Shown one piece after another: positions 29,107 to 39,276 of a DNA stretch of 64,000 nt. Position 1 is the stretch's first letter. Each line of letters starts with the position of its first letter. The notes below the pieces were generated by a model. It was given only the letters and a program-made list of their open reading frames with translations, did no database searches and had not been told where the DNA came from. Origin of the DNA: Aquitalea aquatilis (GTDB lineage: Bacteria; Pseudomonadota; Gammaproteobacteria; Burkholderiales; Chromobacteriaceae); the NCBI RefSeq assembly GCF_005155025.1, contig NZ_CP039731.1:1364001-1428000 (forward strand), in the 5' to 3' direction. The position numbers were made by a program, and so were the translations under genes.

Positions 29107-30501
29107 ATGAAACACAGGGTCAAACACATTCACTTCGTCGGCATCGGTGGTGTCGGCATGTGCGGCATCGCCGAGGTTCTACTGAACCTGGGTTACAGCG
29201 TGTCCGGTTCGGACATGGCTGATGGTGCCGCCACCCAGCGCCTGGCCGCGCAGGGCGCACGCGTGTTCTTTGGCCATGACGCCACCTATATGGAAGGTGC
29301 CGATGTGGTGGTGACCTCCACCGCGGTGAAGGCTGACAACCCGGAAGTGCTGTGCGCCCGCGAGCGCCGCATTCCGGTGATTCCGCGCGCCATGATGCTG
29401 GCCGAGCTGATGCGCTTCAAGCAGGGTATTGCCATTGCCGGTACCCACGGCAAAACCACTACCACCAGCCTGACGGCCTCGGTGCTGGCGGCAGCTGGGC
29501 TGGACCCCACTTTTGTGATTGGCGGCAAGCTGACCGCAGCGGGCACCAATGCCAAGCTGGGTTCGGGCGAGTTTCTGGTGGCCGAGGCCGACGAGTCTGA
29601 CGCGTCCTTCCTGCACCTGACGCCGGTGATGGCGGTGATCACCAATATCGACGCCGACCACATGGACACCTACGACCACAGCTTCGACAAGCTCAAGCAG
29701 GCGTTTGTCGATTTCCTGCACCGCCTGCCTTTCTATGGCCGTGCCGTGCTGTGTGTGGACGACCCGAATGTGCGCGAAATCCGCAGCCGCATCACCAAGC
29801 CGGTGACCACCTATGGCCTGGACGATTCGGCTGACATCTATGCCGAAAACGTGGTGGCCGCCAGCGGCCAGATGCATTTCGACGTGGTGGTCAATAACGG
29901 CCAACGCCATTCCTTCCCGGTGGTGCTGAACCTGCCGGGCCGTCACAACGTGCTCAATGCGCTGTCGGCCATCGCTATTGGCCTGGAGTGTGGCGCGGAC
30001 ATCCCGTCCATCCAGCGTGGTCTGGCCGAGTTTGCCGGCGTGGGCCGTCGCTTCCAGCGTTACGGTGAAGTGGCCTTGCCGGCAGGTGGCAGCTTCACCC
30101 TGGTGGACGACTACGGTCACCACCCGGTGGAAATGGCCGCCACCCTGTCCGCCGTGCGCGGTGCCTTCCCGGACAAGCGACTGGTACTGGCCTTCCAGCC
30201 GCACCGTTACAGCCGCACCCGTGATTTGTTTGAAGATTTCGTCAAGGTATTGAACGGCGTGGATGCGCTGTTGCTGTCGGAAGTGTATGCCGCCGGCGAA
30301 GCGCCCATCGTGGCGGCCGATGGTCGTGCGCTGGCCCGCGCCGTGCGCGTGTCCGGCAAGGTGGAGCCGCTGTTTGTCGAGCAGATTGCCGACATGCCGC
30401 AAACCATCATGGACATCGCCCGTGATGGCGATGTGGTCATCACCATGGGGGCAGGCTCCATCGGTGCCGTGCCGGGCAAGCTGGTGGCGGGCAAGCTGTA
30501 A
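29107..30501 (+). CDS. murC: UDP-MurNAc:L-Ala ligase MurC
   Basis: A 464-residue Mur ligase that attaches the first stem-peptide residue. Motifs are [17 protein letters not shown] at the N-terminus, the ATP loop [24 protein letters not shown] and [14 protein letters not shown]. It follows murG by 39 bases with its own ribosome site and precedes ddl. Confidence 0.97.
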   Translation: MKHRVKHIHFVGIGGVGMCGIAEVLLNLGYSVSGSDMADGAATQRLAAQGARVFFGHDATYMEGADVVVTSTAVKADNPEVLCARERRIPVIPRAMMLAELMRFKQGIAIAGTHGKTTTTSLTASVLAAAGLDPTFVIGGKLTAAGTNAKLGSGEFLVAEADESDASFLHLTPVMAVITNIDADHMDTYDHSFDKLKQAFVDFLHRLPFYGRAVLCVDDPNVREIRSRITKPVTTYGLDDSADIYAENVVAASGQMHFDVVVNNGQRHSFPVVLNLPGRHNVLNALSAIAIGLECGADIPSIQRGLAEFAGVGRRFQRYGEVALPAGGSFTLVDDYGHHPVEMAATLSAVRGAFPDKRLVLAFQPHRYSRTRDLFEDFVKVLNGVDALLLSEVYAAGEAPIVAADGRALARAVRVSGKVEPLFVEQIADMPQTIMDIARDGDVVITMGAGSIGAVPGKLVAGKL

Positions 30502-30554
30502 GTAGCAGGCGAATTTTGGCGGGAGCGCCCCGAGCCTCCCAGTAAGGAAGAGCA

Positions 30555-31466
30555 ATGAAGCAGTACGGCAAAGTGGCAGTGATGATGGGCGGCAGCTCCG
30601 CCGAACGCGAAATCTCGCTGATGAGCGGCAATGGTGTGCTCAGCGCCTTGCGCTCGCGCGGGGTGGACGCCCACGCCTTCGACCCGGCAGACAAACCGCT
30701 GTCGGCGCTGAAGGACGAAGGCTTCGAACGCGTATTCATCATCCTGCACGGCCCATTTGGTGAAGACGGCACTTTGCAAGGTGCGCTGGAAACGCTGGGT
30801 ATTCCGTATACCGGCTGTGGGGTGATGGCTTCGGCCATCTGCATGGACAAATGGCGCACCAAGCTGTTGTGGCGCGGGGCCGGTTTGCCGATTCCGGAAT
30901 TCGAACTGCTGGACGAAGACAGTGACTTCGCTGCCGTGGAAGCCCGGCTGGGCCTGCCGCTGTTCGTGAAACCGGCGACCGAAGGCTCCAGCATCGGTGT
31001 GACCAAGGTAAAACAGGTCGGCGAGCTGAAAGCAGCCTTCGACGAGGCACGCAAGTACGACCCGCTGGTATTGGCCGAGCGCTTTGTCGGCGGTGGCGAA
31101 TACACCTGTGCCGTGATTGATGGCCAGGCTTATCCCACCATCAAGATCGAGCCGGCCACCGAGTATTACGATTACCAGGCCAAGTATTTCCGCGACGACA
31201 CGGTATACCGCTGCCCGTCCGGCCTGAGTGAAGAAGTGGAACAGCGCGCGCGCGCACTGTGCCTGCAGGCTTTCCGGGTATTGGGTGGCCAGGGCTGGGG
31301 CCGCGTGGACTTCCTGATGGATGAGGAGGGTGGCATCTATCTGCTGGAAGTGAATACCAACCCGGGCATGACCAGCCACAGCCTGGTGCCGATGGCCGCA
31401 CGCGCCCAGGGCATCAGCTACGAGGACCTCTGCCTGAACGTGCTGGATATGGTGCATGTGGGATAA
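30555..31466 (+). CDS. ddl: D-alanine--D-alanine ligase
   Basis: A 303-residue ATP-grasp enzyme making the D-Ala-D-Ala used by MurF. Conserved segments include [16 protein letters not shown], the omega-loop region [13 protein letters not shown] and the metal-binding [15 protein letters not shown]. The preceding AAGGAAGAGC is a good ribosome site. Its last 11 bases overlap ftsQ. It is of the DdlB type usual in dcw clusters. Confidence 0.96.
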   Translation: MKQYGKVAVMMGGSSAEREISLMSGNGVLSALRSRGVDAHAFDPADKPLSALKDEGFERVFIILHGPFGEDGTLQGALETLGIPYTGCGVMASAICMDKWRTKLLWRGAGLPIPEFELLDEDSDFAAVEARLGLPLFVKPATEGSSIGVTKVKQVGELKAAFDEARKYDPLVLAERFVGGGEYTCAVIDGQAYPTIKIEPATEYYDYQAKYFRDDTVYRCPSGLSEEVEQRARALCLQAFRVLGGQGWGRVDFLMDEEGGIYLLEVNTNPGMTSHSLVPMAARAQGISYEDLCLNVLDMVHVG

Positions 31467-32181
31467 CCATCAGCTGCTGAAAGGCCTGGCCAATTTCCTG
31501 CTGGGTGCCTCGCTGCTGATGCTGATGTATGCAGGTGGATTCTGGGTGACGCATGCGCCGGTGTTTCCGGTGAAGAAGATCCAGATCCAGGGACAGATGA
31601 AAAGGGTGACGCCGGAACAGCTGCGCTTCATTGCCGAGCATGAGCTGACCGGGACTTTCTTCACGCTGGACATCGACAAGACGCGGGCAGCATTCGGCAA
31701 GCTGCCCTGGGTGCGGGATGCCCAGGTGCGCCGGCGCTGGCCGGATGCGCTGGAAATTGCAGTGGAAGAACATGTGGCGCTGGCGCGCTGGGGCGAAAAC
31801 GGGCTGGTAGACAGCCACGGCGACCGCTTCGACGCAGCCAGTGATCAGCAACTGCCGGTATTTTACGGGCCGGCAGGGGCCGAAAAGGACATGACAGCCA
31901 TGCTGGCGCGTTTGCGTCAGGGATTGAAGCCGACGGGGCTGGCCCCCAAGGACATCTGGCTGTCACCGCGCCGCGCCTGGCAGGTTGGGCTGGATAACGA
32001 CATCAAGCTGGATCTGGGTCGTGGCGACGTGGATTTGCGGGTGGAGCGATTCGCCCAGTACTGGAAAGACAAGCTGGCAGCGCTGCCTTACCACATCGAT
32101 TACGTGGATATGCGCTACCCCAATGGATTTGCCGTGCGGATGCCTGATTACAAGGCCCCGCCGGCTCAAGTGAAAAAGTAA
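31456..32181 (+). CDS. ftsQ: Cell division protein FtsQ
   Basis: A 241-residue bitopic divisome protein. A short cytoplasmic tail and one membrane helix (about residues 11-30) are followed by a POTRA domain ([20 protein letters not shown]) and the beta domain ([21 protein letters not shown]). FtsQ recruits FtsL and FtsB. The start ATG lies inside the end of ddl. The length is normal for the family. Confidence 0.93.
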   Translation: MWDNHQLLKGLANFLLGASLLMLMYAGGFWVTHAPVFPVKKIQIQGQMKRVTPEQLRFIAEHELTGTFFTLDIDKTRAAFGKLPWVRDAQVRRRWPDALEIAVEEHVALARWGENGLVDSHGDRFDAASDQQLPVFYGPAGAEKDMTAMLARLRQGLKPTGLAPKDIWLSPRRAWQVGLDNDIKLDLGRGDVDLRVERFAQYWKDKLAALPYHIDYVDMRYPNGFAVRMPDYKAPPAQVKK

Positions 32182-32200
32182 TACCAAGCTGGAGCGACAG

Positions 32201-33439
32201 GTGAGCAAACCTAAGGAAAGCAAGAACATGCTGGTCGGCCTGGACATCGGCACATCCAAGATCGTGGCGATTGTCGCGGAAGTTCTGGATGACGGCCAGC
32301 TCAACATCATCGGCATGGGCCAGACCCCGTCACGCGGCCTGAAGCGCGGCATGGTGGTGAATATCGAGTCCACGGTGCAGGCCATCCAGCGTGCGCTGGA
32401 GGAGGCCGAGCTGATGGCCGACTGCAAGATTCACGAGGTGTTTGCCGGCATTGCCGGTAGCCACATCAAGAGCATCAACTCGCACGGCATGGTGGCCATC
32501 AAGGACCGCGAAGTCATGCAGATGGACATCGAGCGCGTGATTGAAACCGCACGCGCCGTCACCATCCCGCCGGATCACCAGGTGCTGCACATCCTGACCC
32601 AGGAATACAGCATCGACGGCCAGGAAGGTGTGCGCGAGCCGCTGGGCATGAGCGGTGTGCGGCTGGAAGCCAAGGTGCATATCGTCAGCGGTGCCGTGTC
32701 TGCTGCGCAGAACGTCACCAAGTGCGTGCGCCGTTGCGGTCTGGAAGTGTCCGACCTGGTGCTGCAGCCGATGGCCTCGGCCATTGCCGTGCTGTCGGAA
32801 GACGAAAAGGAACTGGGCGTCTGCCTGATCGATATCGGTGGCGGTACTACTGATATCGCGGTGTATGCCAACGGTGCCATCCGCCATACCGCGGTGATTC
32901 CGATTGCTGGCGATCAGATCACCAACGATATCGCCATGGCACTGCGCACCCCCACCAAGGAAGCGGAAGACATCAAGATCCAGCACGCCGTGGCGCTGGT
33001 GACCATGGCCGATCCGGGCCAGATGATCGAAGTGCCGGGCGTGGGCGAACGCGGTCCGCGCCAGATGTCGCGTGCCACCCTGGCCGAAGTGGTGGAACCA
33101 CGGGTGGAAGAACTCTTCCAGCTGGTACAGCAGGAGCTGCGCCGCAGCGGTTTCGAAGACCTGCTGTCCTCCGGCATCGTGCTGACTGGTGGTGCCAGCC
33201 TGATGCCGGGCATGGTGGAACTGGCAGAAGAGGTATTCCACATGCCGGTGCGCGTGGGCGTGCCCAAGTATGTTGGCGGCCTGGCCGAAGTGGTGAAGAC
33301 CCCGCGCTTCTCCACCGGTGTCGGTCTGTTGTTGTACGGCAAGGACCAGATCCAGACCCACAGCGGTCCCAAAGTGGAAAGCGCTGGTGTCGGCCATCTG
33401 TTCGGCCGCATGAAGGCCTGGTTCGCCGGGAATTTTTAA
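32201..33439 (+). CDS. ftsA: Cell division protein FtsA
   Basis: A 412-residue actin-like protein that tethers FtsZ to the membrane. Motifs are GLDIGTSKIVAIV, the 1C domain, LIDIGGGTTDIAVY and LTGGASLMPGM. The C-terminal FGRMKAWFAGNF forms the amphipathic membrane-targeting helix. A GTG start at 32201 follows GGAG; an ATG at 32228 is also in frame. Confidence 0.96.
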   Translation: MSKPKESKNMLVGLDIGTSKIVAIVAEVLDDGQLNIIGMGQTPSRGLKRGMVVNIESTVQAIQRALEEAELMADCKIHEVFAGIAGSHIKSINSHGMVAIKDREVMQMDIERVIETARAVTIPPDHQVLHILTQEYSIDGQEGVREPLGMSGVRLEAKVHIVSGAVSAAQNVTKCVRRCGLEVSDLVLQPMASAIAVLSEDEKELGVCLIDIGGGTTDIAVYANGAIRHTAVIPIAGDQITNDIAMALRTPTKEAEDIKIQHAVALVTMADPGQMIEVPGVGERGPRQMSRATLAEVVEPRVEELFQLVQQELRRSGFEDLLSSGIVLTGGASLMPGMVELAEEVFHMPVRVGVPKYVGGLAEVVKTPRFSTGVGLLLYGKDQIQTHSGPKVESAGVGHLFGRMKAWFAGNF

Positions 33440-33534
33440 GCCTGGGCGGCCGGGTGGCCGCTGGGGTGATGTGTTTTATCGGGCAGCAGTAAATATCGGA
33501 AATGTAAGCTCATCTTAAACTTGAGGAGAGGCAA

Positions 33535-34719
33535 ATGAGCGGAATGGTTTTTGAAGTAATGCAAGAGACCGCCAACGCGGCCGTGATCAAAGTGATCGGC
33601 GTGGGCGGTGGTGGTTGCAATGCCATCGATAACATGATCAGCAGTCATGTACATGGCGTGGAATTCATCTGCGCCAATACCGATGCGCAATCCCTGCAGC
33701 GCAACAAGTCGCCGCAGAAACTGCAACTGGGCAACAACCTGACCCGTGGTCTGGGTGCCGGTGCCAACCCCGAAGTGGGTCGTAGCGCCGCACTGGAAGA
33801 CCGCGAACGCATCGCCGATGCCCTGCGCGGCGCCAATATGGTCTTCGTGACTGCCGGCATGGGTGGTGGTACCGGTACGGGCGCAGCGCCGGTGGTGGCC
33901 GAAGTGGCCAAGGAGCTGGGCATCCTCACCGTGGGCGTGGTCACCCGTCCGTTCGACCACGAAGGCAAGCGTCTGAAAGTGGCACAGAGCGGCATCGAAG
34001 ACCTGAAAAAGCATGTCGATTCGCTGATCGTCATCCCCAACGAAAAGCTGATGGAAGTGCTGGGCGACGATGTCACCATGCGCGAAGCCTTCCGTGCTGC
34101 CGATGACGTGCTTAAGGGCGCGGTAGCCGGTATTGCCGAAGTGATTACCTGCCCTGGCCTGATCAACGTCGACTTTGCCGACGTGCGCACCGTGATGTGC
34201 GAAATGGGCCTGGCCATGATGGGTTCCGCCTACGCTTCCGGTATCGACCGTGCCCGCGTGGCTGCCGAGCAGGCCGTGGCCAGCCCGCTGCTGGACAACA
34301 TCACCCTGGAAGGTGCCCGTGGCGTGCTGGTGAACATCTCCACCGCACCGGGTTGCCTGAAGATGAGCGAATACCGCGAAATCATGGGCATCATCCGTCA
34401 ATACGCCGACGAAGATGCACAGATCAAGTTCGGTACCGCCGAAGTGGAAGACATGCCGGAAGACACCATCCGTGTCACCCTGATTGCCACTGGCCTGGGT
34501 CAGCAAAAGCCGGTACGCGAAGAGCGTCCGGAATACATCAAGATCGTCAAGACCGGCACCGACGACCGTGCGGTAGAGGTCATCAACTACGACGATTTCG
34601 ATACCCCGGCTATCATGCGTCAGGGCCGTCGCCGCGCTGCGCCGTCCACCGACTTCTCCAACCCGGAAGTCAGCGACAGCTATGACATTCCGGCCTTCCT
34701 GCGCAAGCAGGCCGATTGA
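33535..34719 (+). CDS. ftsZ: Cell division protein FtsZ (bacterial tubulin)
   Basis: A 394-residue GTPase that polymerises into the Z ring. The tubulin signature GGGTGTG lies in AGMGGGTGTGAAPVVA, with NTDAQSL and the T7-loop segment INVDFADVRTVM. The C-terminal peptide DIPAFLRKQ is the conserved binding site for FtsA and ZipA. The strong ribosome site GAGGAG precedes the ATG. The 95 bases upstream could carry an extra promoter. Confidence 0.98.
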   Translation: MSGMVFEVMQETANAAVIKVIGVGGGGCNAIDNMISSHVHGVEFICANTDAQSLQRNKSPQKLQLGNNLTRGLGAGANPEVGRSAALEDRERIADALRGANMVFVTAGMGGGTGTGAAPVVAEVAKELGILTVGVVTRPFDHEGKRLKVAQSGIEDLKKHVDSLIVIPNEKLMEVLGDDVTMREAFRAADDVLKGAVAGIAEVITCPGLINVDFADVRTVMCEMGLAMMGSAYASGIDRARVAAEQAVASPLLDNITLEGARGVLVNISTAPGCLKMSEYREIMGIIRQYADEDAQIKFGTAEVEDMPEDTIRVTLIATGLGQQKPVREERPEYIKIVKTGTDDRAVEVINYDDFDTPAIMRQGRRRAAPSTDFSNPEVSDSYDIPAFLRKQAD

Positions 34720-34736
34720 GAAAGGCCTATCTGGTA

Positions 34737-34755
34737 AAATAGTTAAAAACTATTT
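34737..34755. promoter_or_regulatory. AT-rich palindrome upstream of lpxC
   Basis: AAATAGTT (34737-34744) and AACTATTT (34748-34755) form an 8-bp perfect inverted repeat with a 3-base centre, 17 bases after the ftsZ stop. It could be a weak terminator of the ftsZ transcript or an operator for lpxC. A possible -10, TAAAAT, lies at 34797-34802, with no good -35. Confidence 0.4.
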
Positions 34756-34833
34756 ATCTGTGACAAGCAATCAATAAAGCATGGCGCAAGCCTGTGCTAA
34801 AATCGGGTTTTCCCGATTGCCTGAAAGCTTCAC

Positions 34834-35748
34834 ATGATATTCCAGCGCACGCTGAAACAAGCGATCAGCGCCACAGGTGTCGGCTTGCATTCTGGCGAGC
34901 GGGTGAAACTCACCCTGCTGCCGGCAGCGCCCGACACCGGCATCGTCTTTCGCCGCACCGACTTGCCCGAGTCGGAGGATGTGAAAGCCGAGCCCGCGCT
35001 CGTCAACGACACGCGCCTCTCCTCCACGCTGGTGACCGCCACCGGCGTGCGTGTCGGCACGATCGAGCATTTGATGTCGGCCTTTGCCGGCTTTGGCATC
35101 GACAACCTCATTGTCGAGGTGACGGCGGCGGAAATGCCCATCATGGATGGCTCCGCCGCCCCTTTCATTTATCTGCTGCAAAGTGCTGGCGTGGTCGAGC
35201 AGACTGCGCCCAAGCGCTTCATCCGCGTCAAACAGGCAGTGGAAATTGTCGAAGGTGACAAATGGGTCAAGCTGGAGCCGATGGATGGCTTCAAGATCAC
35301 CCTGTCCATCGAATTCAACCATCCTGCTTTCAATCTGGCCCCGCAAAAGGTCACCATCGATTTCGCCAGCAGCTCTTATCTGGACGAAATCAGCCGTGCC
35401 CGTACTTTCGGCTTCATGCACGAAGTGGAATACATGCGCCAGCACGGACTGGGACTGGGCGGCAGCCTGGACAACGCCATCGTCATCGACGACGAATACG
35501 TGCTCAATCCGGAAGGCCTGCGTTTCCCCGACGAATTCGTGCGCCACAAGATCCTGGATGCCATTGGCGACCTCTACATCATCGGCCACCCGCTGATTGC
35601 TGCTTTCTCTGGCCATAAATCCGGCCATGCGCTCAACAACAAATTGCTGCGCAAGCTGCTGGACACGCCGGACGCCTGGGAATACGTCAGCTTTACCGAC
35701 CCGCTGGATGCCCCGTCCAGCTTCCACCGCCTGCCCGAGGTGGTGTAG
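34834..35748 (+). CDS. lpxC: UDP-3-O-acyl-GlcNAc deacetylase LpxC
   Basis: A 304-residue zinc deacetylase that commits the pathway to lipid A. Visible features are the N-terminal [10 protein letters not shown], the [14 protein letters not shown] segment with a zinc His, and [17 protein letters not shown] with two further zinc or catalytic residues. It confirms a lipid-A-bearing Gram-negative. It closes the envelope-synthesis block in the position usual for proteobacteria. Confidence 0.97.
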   Translation: MIFQRTLKQAISATGVGLHSGERVKLTLLPAAPDTGIVFRRTDLPESEDVKAEPALVNDTRLSSTLVTATGVRVGTIEHLMSAFAGFGIDNLIVEVTAAEMPIMDGSAAPFIYLLQSAGVVEQTAPKRFIRVKQAVEIVEGDKWVKLEPMDGFKITLSIEFNHPAFNLAPQKVTIDFASSSYLDEISRARTFGFMHEVEYMRQHGLGLGGSLDNAIVIDDEYVLNPEGLRFPDEFVRHKILDAIGDLYIIGHPLIAAFSGHKSGHALNNKLLRKLLDTPDAWEYVSFTDPLDAPSSFHRLPEVV

Positions 35749-35750
35749 CC

Positions 35751-35933
35751 ATGTTGGCGCTGTGGCGGCTGTGGGCCATTGTCATCATTCTGGCTTTTGG
35801 CTGGTCCGCCATCAGCTACGCCCTCACGCGCAACCCGCGCTATCTCAAGCTGAGCCAGCGTCTGTGCAAGTGGACTGGCGGCCTGGGGTTGCTGCTCACC
35901 CTCTTCTGGCTAATTGGCAAACTGATCCGCTAG
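35751..35933 (+). CDS. Small two-helix inner-membrane protein, unknown function
   Basis: A 60-residue protein starting 2 bases after the lpxC stop. Two hydrophobic segments (about residues 4-24 and 41-57) flank a basic middle (RNPRYLKLSQRLCKW). The tight spacing and lack of a separate promoter suggest cotranscription with lpxC. I do not recognise a named family. The predicted fold is a simple helical hairpin. Confidence 0.7.
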   Translation: MLALWRLWAIVIILAFGWSAISYALTRNPRYLKLSQRLCKWTGGLGLLLTLFWLIGKLIR

Positions 35934-35993
35934 CGGCACACTGCCAGCCTCTTTCCCTTAGCCGCTTGAGGCTACATCTTGCTGGAGGTTTTC

Positions 35994-36473
35994 ATGTCCG
36001 GATTGACCCATTTCGATGCCAGCGGCCAGGCCCATATGGTGGATGTCGGTGACAAGCAAAGCACGCGCCGCCGTGCGGTGGCGCAGGGCAGCATACAGAT
36101 GCAGCCCGCCACCCTGGCGCTGATCCGCGATGGCAACCACAAAAAAGGCGACGTACTGGGCATTGCCCGCATCGCCGCCATCATGGCGTCCAAGCGTACC
36201 GCCGACCTCATCCCGCTATGCCACCCAATCGCCCTGACCCGCGTTGCCGTTGAATTCTCCCTGAACGAAGCCAGCAGCAGCATCAGCATTGCCGTTACCG
36301 CCGAGTGCAGCGGCCAGACCGGCGTGGAGATGGAAGCGCTCACCGCCGCCAGCGTTGGCCTGCTGACTATTTATGATATGTGCAAGGCCGTGGACCGTGG
36401 CATGGTGATTTCTGCCGTGCAATTGCAGGAAAAAGAGGGTGGCAAGAGTGGCCACTGGCAGCGGCAGGACTGA
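35994..36473 (+). CDS. moaC: Cyclic pyranopterin monophosphate synthase MoaC
   Basis: A 159-residue enzyme of molybdenum cofactor synthesis that makes cyclic pyranopterin monophosphate after MoaA. Conserved segments are [29 protein letters not shown], and [23 protein letters not shown], which holds catalytic and substrate-binding residues. Good ribosome site GGAGG before ATG 35994. No other moa genes are in the window. Confidence 0.96.
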   Translation: MSGLTHFDASGQAHMVDVGDKQSTRRRAVAQGSIQMQPATLALIRDGNHKKGDVLGIARIAAIMASKRTADLIPLCHPIALTRVAVEFSLNEASSSISIAVTAECSGQTGVEMEALTAASVGLLTIYDMCKAVDRGMVISAVQLQEKEGGKSGHWQRQD

Positions 36474-36487
36474 GCCAGCGTCTTGCT

Positions 36488-37402
36488 CTAATCATGCAGC
36501 TCGGTCAGTTGCACCTGCTCCGGCCGCGCCTCACGGCTGATCAGGATGACCGCCGCCAGGATCAGCCCGCCGCCCAGCGCCTGGCTCCATCCCAGCTGCT
36601 CACCCAGCAGCAGCCAGGCCAGCAGGATGGTGACCACCGGTTCGGCAGTGGAAATCAGCGAGGCCTGGGTGGCTCCGGTATCGGCCAGCCCGGACAGGAA
36701 CAGTGCCAGCGCGGCTACCGTGCCGAAGCAGGCAATGCCCAATACCGCCAGCCAGCCATGCAGGCTGGCCGGACCGTGAAATCCTGAGCTGCCCAGATAG
36801 ATGCCATAGCAAGTGGCGGCGGAAAACACCACCACGCAGGCTGAAGTCAAAGGATGGCAGCCCTGGGTATAGCGGCTGCCCGCCAGGATATACAGCGAAT
36901 AGATCACGGCAGATGCCAGCCCCAGTAGCAGGCCCAGCGGCTGGGCTGACAATTCCAGGCCGATGGTGATGGCCAGGCCGGCCAGTGCCAGCAGCAGGGC
37001 GAGTAGGCGGCGTGCGCTGAATCGTTCGCCCAGCAGCAGCGTGGACAAGACCAGCACGATGGCGGGGAACAGGTAGAGCAACAGGGCGATGGTGCCGGCA
37101 CTGGCATAGTGCAGGCCGGAAAAATAGCAGGCAGCCATGCCGGCATAACCCAGGCTGCCCATGGCCATCAGCACCAGCAGGGCACGTCCGCGTGGCCACG
37201 GCAGCTTTTTCCAGACGACCCATGGCAATAGCAACATCCCGGCAAGGAAAAAGCGCAGGAACAGCAGGCTGGCGGTGGACACGCCGTCGGCATAGGCAAA
37301 GCGGGCCAGGATGGCCATGCTGCCAAAACCGATGGCGGAGAGAAGAATCTTGAACTGAGCCAGCGTCAGGGCGCGGGGCAGGGCGGAAGGGCTGGAGGAC
37401 AC
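36488..37402 (-). CDS. EamA family (DMT superfamily) transporter
   Basis: A 304-residue membrane protein with about ten hydrophobic segments and the internal duplication of EamA transporters. Typical pieces are FGSMAILARFAYADG near the start and LISTAEPVVTILLAWLLLGE near residue 265. Substrate unknown; relatives export amino acids or metabolites. The first codon here is GTG with a weak ribosome site, so the start is uncertain. It converges with moaC, 14 bases apart. Confidence 0.85.
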   Translation of the reverse strand: MSSSPSALPRALTLAQFKILLSAIGFGSMAILARFAYADGVSTASLLFLRFFLAGMLLLPWVVWKKLPWPRGRALLVLMAMGSLGYAGMAACYFSGLHYASAGTIALLLYLFPAIVLVLSTLLLGERFSARRLLALLLALAGLAITIGLELSAQPLGLLLGLASAVIYSLYILAGSRYTQGCHPLTSACVVVFSAATCYGIYLGSSGFHGPASLHGWLAVLGIACFGTVAALALFLSGLADTGATQASLISTAEPVVTILLAWLLLGEQLGWSQALGGGLILAAVILISREARPEQVQLTELHD

Positions 37403-37540
37403 AGGACGGCCAAATGCGGATTAAACAGCTATTGATACCGCAATTTCACCTGCTTGTCATGGCGCTTGCACCTGACTGGTGCAAAACAGCGTGCACAGCG
37501 GGCGGATGATCTGGCCCTTGCTGTCCACGCTGGGCCTTAT

Positions 37541-38062
37541 TTAGCGCCAGGGGGCGGCGCGCAACAGCTTGATGGCCTGTTCGACGGATTTCGGGGCCGT
37601 CTTCTCCACGCACAGGTCTTCACGCAGCGCGCGGCGGGCCTTGTCGTCGTAGGCAATCTTGCGCCAGTCGGCGCGCAGCGACTCTATCCAGCGCTTGTTG
37701 ATGCTGTCGCCAAAGGCATAGCTGCGATAGCTCCCCTCGGCGCACTGTATGCCTTCCACGCTGAGGTTTTCCGCACCGGATGGGCTTTGCACGCGCAGAA
37801 TCAGCCGCACCACGCCATCTTCACCCACGCTCAGGCTCTTGCTGTCGGCAAAGTATTTGTTGGCGACTTCCGGGCCGACATAAAAGCCGATCCAGTCTGG
37901 TGCGGTCGGGTAGGTTGGAATGCTGAACTGGCCTTCACTCCACGGCTGCACTTCGTCCATCGCGTAATTGGTATTGTTGAAGCCTTTGTTGTATTCGCTG
38001 GCCTGGGCGCTCAGCGCCAGCAGCAGTCCGGCCAGGGCCAGACCATATCGGGACAATTTCAA
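37541..38062 (-). CDS. CNP1-like family exported protein
   Basis: A 173-residue protein with a signal peptide (KLSRYGLALAGLLLALSAQA) and a mature domain matching the CNP1-like family of Neisseriales and related betaproteobacteria (segments GFYVGPEVANKYFAD, VRLILRVQSPSGAENLS, CAEGSYRSYAFG). Function unknown. I place the start at the TTG at 38062, six bases after GGAG, rather than at another TTG 18 bases earlier. The gene begins 15 bases after the NRDE gene and is probably cotranscribed with it. Confidence 0.8.
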   Translation of the reverse strand: MKLSRYGLALAGLLLALSAQASEYNKGFNNTNYAMDEVQPWSEGQFSIPTYPTAPDWIGFYVGPEVANKYFADSKSLSVGEDGVVRLILRVQSPSGAENLSVEGIQCAEGSYRSYAFGDSINKRWIESLRADWRKIAYDDKARRALREDLCVEKTAPKSVEQAIKLLRAAPWR

Positions 38063-38076
38063 GCACGTCTCCTGCT

Positions 38077-38856
38077 TCAAAGCTTGGCCGGGTGTTGTAC
38101 CTGCCCCGGCCGGATGGTGTAACGGCGGCGGCCGGCTTCGCGGCCGGCCAGCCCCCAGGAAAGTTCGGACAAGCTTACATCACCCCGTGCCGATACGTTG
38201 AGCAGCATGGAAGAACGGGTGCCGTAGTCGCGTCCCTGAATGAACACGGGCGACAGGGTTTTTTCCAGCGCCAAGCCAACCCCGGTATTGGGCAACTGTC
38301 CCGGGCCGGCCTGGGTGGCATCGGCCAGCCAGGCAAAGGCTTCCGCCTCACTGGGTGGACGGCGCAGGCCGCGCAGCTGTTCGGCCAGCCGTTCGCTCTT
38401 GAACCAGGGGGTATCCAGCGTGGCATTGGACAGGGTGTGTACCCCGGGCGTGACACGGGCGATGCGTGCGCCACGGCTGTGGAAGTGGAACAGGTCATCC
38501 ACCTTGCCATACAGCAGATTGAACGGTGCGTAGTGCTGATGGTTGTCGCGCAGCCAGTCGGCAAAGCTGAAGGGGTCGTCCTCGCCGGTGACGAAACGCT
38601 GCACCAGCTCGCCACGCGAACGCGCGCCGCTTTTGCCGTAGCCTTCGCGGAAATTGGTCAGCGCGGCAAAGCGGCCCCGGCCATCCACCATCAGCCAGCT
38701 GCCGCCCGCCTGCAGGTCGCGGCCGCCCAGGGTGTCGGCATGGCCTTCCCACCAGTCCAGCGTCGCACTGGGGCGGGCGTAGTATTCGTCGCGGTTGGCC
38801 AGCAAAACCAGCTGGCCCAGGCCGGGCATCTTGTAGGCAAAGGCAATCACGCACAT
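38077..38856 (-). CDS. NRDE/TANGO2-family protein
   Basis: A 259-residue protein opening with MCVIAFAYK and carrying the family-naming LLANRDEYY motif near residue 19. GGRDLQAGGSWLMVDGRGRFAALTN is also diagnostic of this superfamily. The Cys2 and fold resemble Ntn-hydrolases; the human relative TANGO2 is linked to heme or lipid handling, but the bacterial role is not established. It is followed by the CNP1-like gene. Confidence 0.88.
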   Translation of the reverse strand: MCVIAFAYKMPGLGQLVLLANRDEYYARPSATLDWWEGHADTLGGRDLQAGGSWLMVDGRGRFAALTNFREGYGKSGARSRGELVQRFVTGEDDPFSFADWLRDNHQHYAPFNLLYGKVDDLFHFHSRGARIARVTPGVHTLSNATLDTPWFKSERLAEQLRGLRRPPSEAEAFAWLADATQAGPGQLPNTGVGLALEKTLSPVFIQGRDYGTRSSMLLNVSARGDVSLSELSWGLAGREAGRRRYTIRPGQVQHPAKL

Positions 38857-38969
38857 GGCGGGTGTCCCGATTTTGGGGGGCTTGACGAGTGGCGTACACT
38901 AAGCGGATACAGAGCCGGTAGAATACCGCCTCCAATTGGCATTGTAACGTAAGACTGAGCGAAACCCCC

Positions 38970-39200
38970 ATGACTCCCGACCGCCTGATTGACCTGTCCG
39001 GCCTGAACTGCCCCTTGCCCATCCTGCGTGCCAAGAAGGCACTGGCGGAAATGGACAGCGGCAAGGTGCTGGAAGTGATCGCCACCGACCCCGGCGCGCC
39101 CAAGGATTTCGAGGCCTTCTGCCGCCAGACCGGCAATGCCCTGCTCGAATCCGCCACCACCGCGGAAGGCAAGTTCCGCATGGTGTTGCGCCGCAAATGA
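38970..39200 (+). CDS. TusA-family sulfur carrier protein
   Basis: A 76-residue protein of the TusA/SirA fold. The active Cys lies in the signature [14 protein letters not shown] (Cys14). Such proteins pass sulfane sulfur to tRNA thiolation, molybdenum cofactor or other acceptors; the presence of moaC nearby makes a cofactor link possible, but that is only suggestive. The leader shares the bases GAGCGAAACC with the pyrC leader 307 bases further on. Confidence 0.88.
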   Translation: MTPDRLIDLSGLNCPLPILRAKKALAEMDSGKVLEVIATDPGAPKDFEAFCRQTGNALLESATTAEGKFRMVLRRK

Positions 39201-39276
39201 TGTGGGCGGCGGCACACCTGGCCGGTGGCCGCCTGCCTGTCCTGATACCGATAGTCCAGAGATAGAGCGAAACCGC

